From positions 1 to 10,725 of the forward strand of contig JBQCIO010000275.1 in assembly GCA_051953655.1 (NCBI GenBank): a stretch of 10,725 nucleotides of DNA, written 5' to 3'. The position numbers were made by a program, and so were the translations under genes. The stretch's first letter is position 1, and each line of letters begins with the position of its first letter. The stretch is from JBQCHF01 sp051953655. GTDB lineage: Bacteria; Actinomycetota; Actinomycetes; Motilibacterales; Motilibacteraceae. Positions 6,623 through 10,725 of the stretch are shown piece by piece. Below the pieces are notes generated by a model. The model did not search any database. It was not told where the DNA came from and saw only the letters and a program-made list of their open reading frames with translations.

Positions 6623-7716
6623 CGCGCCTCCTCCGTTCCGTCGCCGGTCCCGTCGGCAGTTCCGTTGTCGCTGGCCCGGCCCGGGTCGACCGCCTGCTCC
6701 CGCGCCGCCAGGTCCGCCAGCTCCTGCTGGCGCTGCGCGGCCGCGCCGGCGTCGTCGGTCTCGCGCCCGGTGGCGAGCTCCTCGCCGGTGAGGCCCTGCG
6801 GGTGCGCGTCGTCGTCGGCGTGGGCGCCCGGCGCGTCGGCCCCGGACACGTGCGCGTCGACCACCTGGCCGGCGATCGGCTCGCGACCGGTGATCGTAGC
6901 GACGTCGCCGCGCGAGCCCTGAACCGCCGGGGCGAGCACGGCACGCACGTCACCGGCGAACGGGGTGACCTGGCGGGTGTCGCCGCGGTTGGTGAGCACC
7001 CGCGGCACCGACCGCTCGGACGGGCTGCCGTCGGGAAGCAGCGCCGGGGTGTCGACGGCGTTGTGCCGCGCGTAGACACCCGGAGGGGGCAGCGGGCCGG
7101 GGTGGGCGCCGGAGCGGAAGCGCGCCTCGGACAGCTCGCGCTGGCTCGGCCGCTTCTCCGTGCGCTCGCGGTGCGCCAGCACCATCGCGGCCACCGCGGC
7201 GGTGATGAGCAGGGCGCTGGTGACCTCGAACGCCCACACGTAGCGCTTGAAGACCAGCTGGGCGATGCCCTCGACGTTGCCGCCCGCGGCGCTGTTGGCG
7301 CCCTCGAGCCCGACGGCGTCGAACGAGAGGCCGCCGAGGCCCGCCAGCAGCAGCACGGCGAACCCGAGCCCGACGAGGATCGAGGCCACCCGCTGGCCGC
7401 GGATCGTCTCCACGAACGAGTCGGCGGAGTCGACGCCGACCAGCATGAGGACGAAGAGGAACAGCATCATGACCGCGCCGGTGTAGACGACCACCTGGAC
7501 GATGCCGAGGAACGGCGCGGACTGGCCGATGTAGAGGATGGCCAGGCTGATCATCGTGACCGCGAGCAGGAGCGCGCTGTGCACCGCCTTGCGGGCGGCC
7601 AGCATGCCCAGGGCGGCGAGCACCGCGACCGGGCCGAGGATCCAGAACGCCACGGCCTCGCCGGTGGACGTCGTGGTGGCGGCGGTCTGCGCCGCCTGCG
7701 CGAGCACGCCGCTCAC
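6619..7716 (-). CDS. nuoJ: NADH-quinone oxidoreductase subunit J with long C-terminal tail
   Basis: A 365-residue complex I membrane subunit (ND6 homologue). Residues about 23-182 contain five hydrophobic segments (roughly 23-41, 45-63, 70-94, 110-128 and 162-182). The third, VVVYTGAVMMLFLFVLML, matches the conserved NuoJ helix that carries the pi-bulge involved in coupling. After the fifth helix comes a soluble tail of some 180 residues. Its first part, with RERTEKRPSQRELSEARF (183-200) and PPGVYARHNAVDTPALLPDG (211-230), looks like the tail known in actinobacterial NuoJ. Residues about 245-365 are Ala/Asp/Glu/Gly-rich and low-complexity. E. coli NuoJ is about 184 residues and mycobacterial NuoJ about 260, so this one is long. 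The GTG start shares GTGA with the nuoI stop. The frame is uninterrupted to the nuoK overlap, so the tail is not an annotation artefact. Confidence 0.95.
   Translation of the reverse strand: MSGVLAQAAQTAATTTSTGEAVAFWILGPVAVLAALGMLAARKAVHSALLLAVTMISLAILYIGQSAPFLGIVQVVVYTGAVMMLFLFVLMLVGVDSADSFVETIRGQRVASILVGLGFAVLLLAGLGGLSFDAVGLEGANSAAGGNVEGIAQLVFKRYVWAFEVTSALLITAAVAAMVLAHRERTEKRPSQRELSEARFRSGAHPGPLPPPGVYARHNAVDTPALLPDGSPSERSVPRVLTNRGDTRQVTPFAGDVRAVLAPAVQGSRGDVATITGREPIAGQVVDAHVSGADAPGAHADDDAHPQGLTGEELATGRETDDAGAAAQRQQELADLAAREQAVDPGRASDNGTADGTGDGTEEAR
6627..6634 (-). promoter_or_regulatory. Ribosome binding site of nuoK
   Basis: GGAGGAGG on the minus strand, ending four bases before the nuoK GTG; its upstream GGAGG is seven bases away. 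It is encoded in the final Glu-Glu codons of nuoJ and strongly supports the GTG that overlaps the nuoJ stop. Confidence 0.75.
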
Positions 7717-8324
7717 TGGTCCTCCCCCTCACCGGAGGCGCCCGCCTCGACGACCCCCTGCAGCACGCGCTCGTCGGCGTCGGCGCGGTCCTTGACCGCG
7801 GCCAGCTGCTCGGGCACGGCCTGGGTGACCTTGCCGTGGTAGTAGTCCTCGGCGTCGGTGCCCGGGACCATCGGGTGCGGCGGCTGGGCCATGCCCGGCA
7901 GCAGCGGGGCGAGCAGGTCCTGCTTCTCGTAGATGAGCTTGGAGCGGCTGGTGTCGGCCAGCTCGAACTCGTTGCTCATCGTGAGCGCCCGGGTGGGGCA
8001 GGCCTCGATGCACAGGCCGCAGAAGATGCAGCGCAGGTAGTTGATCTGGTAGATCCGGCCGTAGCGCTCACCGGGCGAGTAGCGCTCGTCCTCGGTGTTG
8101 TCCGCGCCCTCGACGAAGATCGCGTCGGCCGGGCAGGCCCAGGCGCACAGCTCGCAGCCGACGCACTTCTCCAGCCCGTCGGGGTGGCGGTTGAGCACGT
8201 GCCGGCCGTGGAAGCGCGGCGCGGTCTGCTTGCGCTCCTCGGGGTACTGCTCGGTCACCACCTTCTTGAACATGGTGCGGAAGGTGACGCCGAAGCCGGC
8301 GACGCCTGCGAAGGGCTTGGCCAT
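7713..8324 (-). CDS. nuoI: NADH-quinone oxidoreductase subunit I (2x[4Fe-4S] protein)
   Basis: A 203-residue iron-sulfur subunit of the peripheral arm of complex I, passing electrons from NuoG towards the terminal cluster near the quinone site. Two ferredoxin-type motifs are complete: C54-x2-C57-x2-C60-x3-C64-P and C99-x2-C102-x2-C105-x3-C109-P, the ligands for clusters N6a and N6b. The N-terminal part (about 1-50) contains the amphipathic segment and the YPEERK/RFHGRHVLNRHPDG region that is typical of the family. The roughly 80 residues after the second motif are hydrophilic and end in an acidic tail. Length is near other actinobacterial NuoI proteins. The frame is open far upstream through nuoH, but the ATG at 8324 is chosen because a perfect AGGAGG lies seven bases before it and the known N-terminus begins there. 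The ATG shares one base with the nuoH TAA (TAATG). Confidence 0.97.
   Translation of the reverse strand: MAKPFAGVAGFGVTFRTMFKKVVTEQYPEERKQTAPRFHGRHVLNRHPDGLEKCVGCELCAWACPADAIFVEGADNTEDERYSPGERYGRIYQINYLRCIFCGLCIEACPTRALTMSNEFELADTSRSKLIYEKQDLLAPLLPGMAQPPHPMVPGTDAEDYYHGKVTQAVPEQLAAVKDRADADERVLQGVVEAGASGEGEDQ
7721..7725 (-). promoter_or_regulatory. Ribosome binding site of nuoJ
   Basis: GGAGG on the minus strand, four bases before the nuoJ GTG, within a longer purine stretch (GAGGGGGAGG) formed by the last Glu-Gly-Glu codons of nuoI. The spacing is short but the match is good. Confidence 0.6.
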
Positions 8325-9649
8325 TACAGGTCCTCCTGGCCACGGCCGGCCGCGTGCGCGCCCGATCCGTCGCTGGTCGTGGATGCGCCCACCGACGCGG
8401 TCGGGCGTGCGGCAGGGAGCTCTTGCCCGGGCATCGGGGGCACCGGGAAGCCGCCGGCGTGCGGGTCGAACGGCGCCCGGGCGGGCTCCTCCTCGACCTC
8501 GGGCCGGTTGCGGTCGCGCAGCGCGCTGAAGAACAGCGCGAGGGCGAGCACGACGAGGGCGGCGAGCAGCACCTGGATGATCCGCGCCCGGGTGTCCGAG
8601 CCGCTGTTGCTCAGCGTGCGGATGGCGGCCACGGCCACCAGCCAGACGATCGACACCGGGATCAGGATCTTCCAGCCCAGGTTCATGAACTGGTCGTAGC
8701 GCAGCCGGGGCAGGGTGCCGCGCAGCCAGATGAACACGAAGATGAACAGGGCCACCTTGAGCAGGAACCAGAGCAGGCCCCACCAGCCGGAGTTGGCGCC
8801 GGCCCAGATCGGCCCGCCGAGCGGCCACGGCGCGTGCCAGCCGCCCAGGAACATCGTGGTGGCCAGCGAGGAGACGGTGACCATGTTGATGTACTCGGCC
8901 AGGAAGAACAGCGCGAACTTCAGCGACGAGTACTCGGTGTGGAAGCCGCCCACCAGCTCGCCCTCGGCCTCGGGGAGGTCGAACGGCGCGCGGTTGGTCT
9001 CGCCCACCATCGAGGTGACGTAGATGGCGAAGCTCGGGAACAGCGCGATCGCGAACCAGATCTTGTCCTGCGCGGCCACGATCTGCGAGGTCGACATCGA
9101 GCCGGCGTAGAGGAACACGCCGACGAACGACAGACCCATCGCCACCTCGTAGGAGATGACCTGGGCGCTGGAGCGCAGCGCGCCGAGCAGCGGGTAGGTC
9201 GAGCCGCTGGACCAGCCGGCGAGCACGATGCCGTAGACGCCGACCGAGGCCACGCCGAGCACGTAGAGGATGCCGACGTTGAAGTCGGCCAGCTGCAGCG
9301 CGGTCTGGTTGCCGAAGATCGAGACCCGGCCGCCGAACGGGATGACCGCGAAGGCGAGGAACGCCGGGATCGTCGAGATGATCGGCGCGAGGACGAAGAC
9401 GACCTTGTCGGCCGCCTTGGGGATGATGTCCTCCTTCAGCGCCAGCTTCACGCCGTCGGCGAGGCTGGTGAGCAGGCCGAACGGACCCCACCGGTTCGGG
9501 CCCACGCGGTGCTGCATCCGCGCCACCACGCGCCGCTCGGCCCAGATGTTGAGCAGGGTGAGCACCACGCACAGCGCGAAGATCGCGACGGCCTTGACGA
9601 TGACCAGCCAGAGGGGGTCGTCGGCGAGGAGCTGCTGGACGGGGGTCAT
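8324..9649 (-). CDS. nuoH: NADH-quinone oxidoreductase subunit H
   Basis: A 441-residue, mostly helical membrane subunit of complex I (ND1 homologue) that forms the quinone-access chamber and docks the peripheral arm. The best-conserved stretches are present: AERRVVARMQHRVGPNRWG (37-55), LADGVKLALKED (63-74) and GETNRAPFDLPEAEGELVGG (216-235). The last includes the acidic cytoplasmic loop beside the quinone channel, and HTEYSSLKFALFFLAEY (237-253) follows. Residues about 378-441 form a hydrophilic Pro/Ala/acidic tail absent from E. coli NuoH (about 325 residues); longer NuoH proteins are known in actinobacteria. The frame stays open well into nuoG, but the ATG at 9649 is the true start. It overlaps the nuoG stop as ATGA and has a perfect AGGAGG seven bases upstream. 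Confidence 0.97.
   Translation of the reverse strand: MTPVQQLLADDPLWLVIVKAVAIFALCVVLTLLNIWAERRVVARMQHRVGPNRWGPFGLLTSLADGVKLALKEDIIPKAADKVVFVLAPIISTIPAFLAFAVIPFGGRVSIFGNQTALQLADFNVGILYVLGVASVGVYGIVLAGWSSGSTYPLLGALRSSAQVISYEVAMGLSFVGVFLYAGSMSTSQIVAAQDKIWFAIALFPSFAIYVTSMVGETNRAPFDLPEAEGELVGGFHTEYSSLKFALFFLAEYINMVTVSSLATTMFLGGWHAPWPLGGPIWAGANSGWWGLLWFLLKVALFIFVFIWLRGTLPRLRYDQFMNLGWKILIPVSIVWLVAVAAIRTLSNSGSDTRARIIQVLLAALVVLALALFFSALRDRNRPEVEEEPARAPFDPHAGGFPVPPMPGQELPAARPTASVGASTTSDGSGAHAAGRGQEDL
8332..8337 (-). promoter_or_regulatory. Ribosome binding site of nuoI
   Basis: A perfect AGGAGG on the minus strand, seven bases before the nuoI ATG and encoded in the C-terminal Gln-Glu-Asp codons of nuoH. 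It decides the nuoI start, since the frame itself is open far upstream. Confidence 0.85.
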
Positions 9650-10725
9650 GCGGAGGCCTCCTGCTGCGCGGTGGCGCCGGTCGGGGCGGGCGCGGTCTCG
9701 GCCGGGGCGAGCCTGACCAGCGAGCCGACGTCGGCGGCCAGGCTGCGGCGCAGCTGGCTGCCGCGGCTGTTGGTGGGCAGCCACACGACCCGGTCGGGCA
9801 TCTCGGTGACGACGAGCGGCACGGTGACCGCGCCGCGGTCGGTGGAGACGGTGACCAGGCCGCCGTCGGGCACGCCCACCTCGGCGGCCGTGGCGGCCGA
9901 CAGGCGCGCGACCACGGCGTGCGAGGTGCCGGCGAGGTAGGGATCGCCCTCCTGCAGCCGCCCGAGGTCGAGCAGCTGGTGCCAGGTGGCCAGCACCGCC
10001 TGACCGGCGGCGGGCACCACCGGCTCGCTCGCGGGCACCGACGGCGCCGCGGGGCGCTCGCCCTCCCAGCGGCCGAGCTCGGCGATCTCCGCGCGCGCGG
10101 TGGCGGCGTCGGGGGTGCCCAGCGCCACCCCCATCTCCGCGGCGAGGACGTGCAGCACGCGCGCGTCGGACATCGCGTTGGAGCTGCGCAGCACCGCCTC
10201 GAACGGGCGGGCCCGGCCCTCCCAGTCCAGGAACGTGCCGGCCTTCTCCACCGCCGGGGCGACCGGGAGCACCACGTCGGCCAGCGGGGTGACCGCGCTG
10301 GCCCGCAGCTCGATGCTCACCACGAACCCGGCGGCCCGGACGGCCTGCAGAGCGGCCTGCGGGTCCGACAGGTCGTAGGGGTCGACCCCGCCGACGACCA
10401 GGCCGCCGAGCTCTCCGGCGGCCGCCGCGGCGAGGATGCCCTCGACGTCGCGGCCGGGCTGGGCGGGCAGGGACTCCACGCCCCAGGCGGCACCGGCGTC
10501 GACCCGCGCGGCGGCGTCGGCGACCGGCCGGCCACCGGGGAGCAGGTTGGGCAGGCAGCCGGTCTCGACCGCCCCCCGGTCGCCCGCACGCCGCGGCACC
10601 CACGCGAGCCTGGCGCCGGTCTTGGCGGCCACCTCGGCCGCGGCGCTGAGCGCGCCCGGCGAGGTCGCGAGCCGCTCACCGACGAGGATCACGGCCGTCG
10701 AGTCGATGCCGTGGTCGCCGTGACC
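9646..10725 (-). CDS. nuoG: NADH-quinone oxidoreductase subunit G, C-terminal part
   Basis: The last 359 codons of nuoG, open to the right edge of the window, so the start and the N-terminal iron-sulfur domains are missing. NuoG is the largest peripheral-arm subunit of complex I and has a molybdopterin-oxidoreductase fold in its C-terminal half. Seen here are the end of that fold, with ADVVLP followed by VEKAGTF and WEGR (about residues 149-171 of the visible part), and the C-terminal beta-barrel domain (about 256-341). The latter includes VPDGGLVTVSTDRGAVTVPL and WLPTNSRGSQL. Between them lies an Ala/Pro-rich linker (about 222-242). An internal GTG at 10692 could be taken as a start, but the frame continues upstream without a stop and the fold would be incomplete. 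The stop overlaps the nuoH ATG by four bases. Confidence 0.95.
   Translation of the reverse strand, partial: GHGDHGIDSTAVILVGERLATSPGALSAAAEVAAKTGARLAWVPRRAGDRGAVETGCLPNLLPGGRPVADAAARVDAGAAWGVESLPAQPGRDVEGILAAAAAGELGGLVVGGVDPYDLSDPQAALQAVRAAGFVVSIELRASAVTPLADVVLPVAPAVEKAGTFLDWEGRARPFEAVLRSSNAMSDARVLHVLAAEMGVALGTPDAATARAEIAELGRWEGERPAAPSVPASEPVVPAAGQAVLATWHQLLDLGRLQEGDPYLAGTSHAVVARLSAATAAEVGVPDGGLVTVSTDRGAVTVPLVVTEMPDRVVWLPTNSRGSQLRRSLAADVGSLVRLAPAETAPAPTGATAQQEASA
9657..9662 (-). promoter_or_regulatory. Ribosome binding site of nuoH
   Basis: A perfect AGGAGG on the minus strand, seven bases before the nuoH ATG and inside the last codons of nuoG. It overlaps the ten-base palindrome GGAGGCCTCC (9652-9661). 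It decides the nuoH start against the long upstream open frame. Confidence 0.85.

Noticed and set aside
7713..9572. A 619-residue fusion protein ending in NuoI
   Set aside because: The upstream part is an out-of-frame reading of nuoH. The ATG at 8324 with AGGAGG seven bases upstream gives a NuoI of normal length.
9652..9661. The ten-base palindrome GGAGGCCTCC at the nuoH ribosome binding site as a possible operator
   Set aside because: It has no loop, so it cannot fold as a hairpin, and it arises from a Shine-Dalgarno next to a GCC-TCC codon pair. One short palindrome in GC-rich DNA is not evidence of a binding site.
8324..10603. A single 759-residue minus-strand protein including NuoH
   Set aside because: The first 318 codons are an out-of-frame reading of nuoG, rich in Arg, Gly, Pro and Ala. 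The real NuoH begins at the ATG at 9649 with a perfect AGGAGG and the nuoG overlap.

Overview
The window is a stretch of a very GC-rich chromosome and holds the 3' half of a bacterial respiratory complex I (NADH:quinone oxidoreductase, nuo) operon, followed by a long-chain polyprenyl diphosphate synthase gene. Every real gene is on the minus strand, so transcription runs from the right end of the window to the left. High GC, frequent GTG/TTG starts, tightly overlapping genes and the protein features point to a high-GC actinobacterium. Those features include a NuoM with the VMDKVGTFG segment, NuoJ and NuoH with long hydrophilic C-terminal tails, and the A-T-L-Y-H-D-D-V-M-D prenyltransferase motif. 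A Geodermatophilaceae-like host is possible, but I cannot fix the genus from sequence alone.

Layout in transcription order: the C-terminal part of nuoG (9646-10725, cut by the window edge), nuoH (8324-9649), nuoI (7713-8324), nuoJ (6619-7716), nuoK (6323-6622), nuoL (4381-6309), nuoM (2823-4379), nuoN (1246-2826), then a polyprenyl diphosphate synthase (174-1187). The last 173 bases at the left end hold no convincing gene. They contain a G-tract cluster and an AT-richer patch that may carry regulatory signals for whatever lies beyond. The genes nuoA-F and the 5' part of nuoG are expected beyond the right edge.

How the genes work together: NuoG and NuoI belong to the peripheral arm and carry electrons from NADH through iron-sulfur clusters towards the quinone. 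NuoH forms the membrane part of the quinone chamber. NuoJ and NuoK connect it to the three antiporter-like proton-pumping subunits NuoN, NuoM and NuoL. The prenyl synthase most likely makes the isoprenoid side chain of menaquinone, the electron acceptor of this complex, so its position behind nuoN is functionally coherent.

Translation looks coupled along most of the operon. Four junctions are four-base overlaps (ATGA or GTGA), one is TAATG with a single shared base, and nuoL/nuoM are one base apart. The exceptions are nuoK to nuoL (13-base gap, TTG start, weak ribosome binding site) and nuoN to the prenyl synthase (57-base gap with a small stem-loop at the nuoN stop).

I found no mobile element, tRNA, rRNA, CRISPR array or defence gene. 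This is a core-metabolism region, and I do not see an undescribed system in it. The points most worth a second look are the long tail of NuoJ, the G-rich cluster at the left end, the stem-loop at the nuoN stop and the uncoupled TTG start of nuoL.
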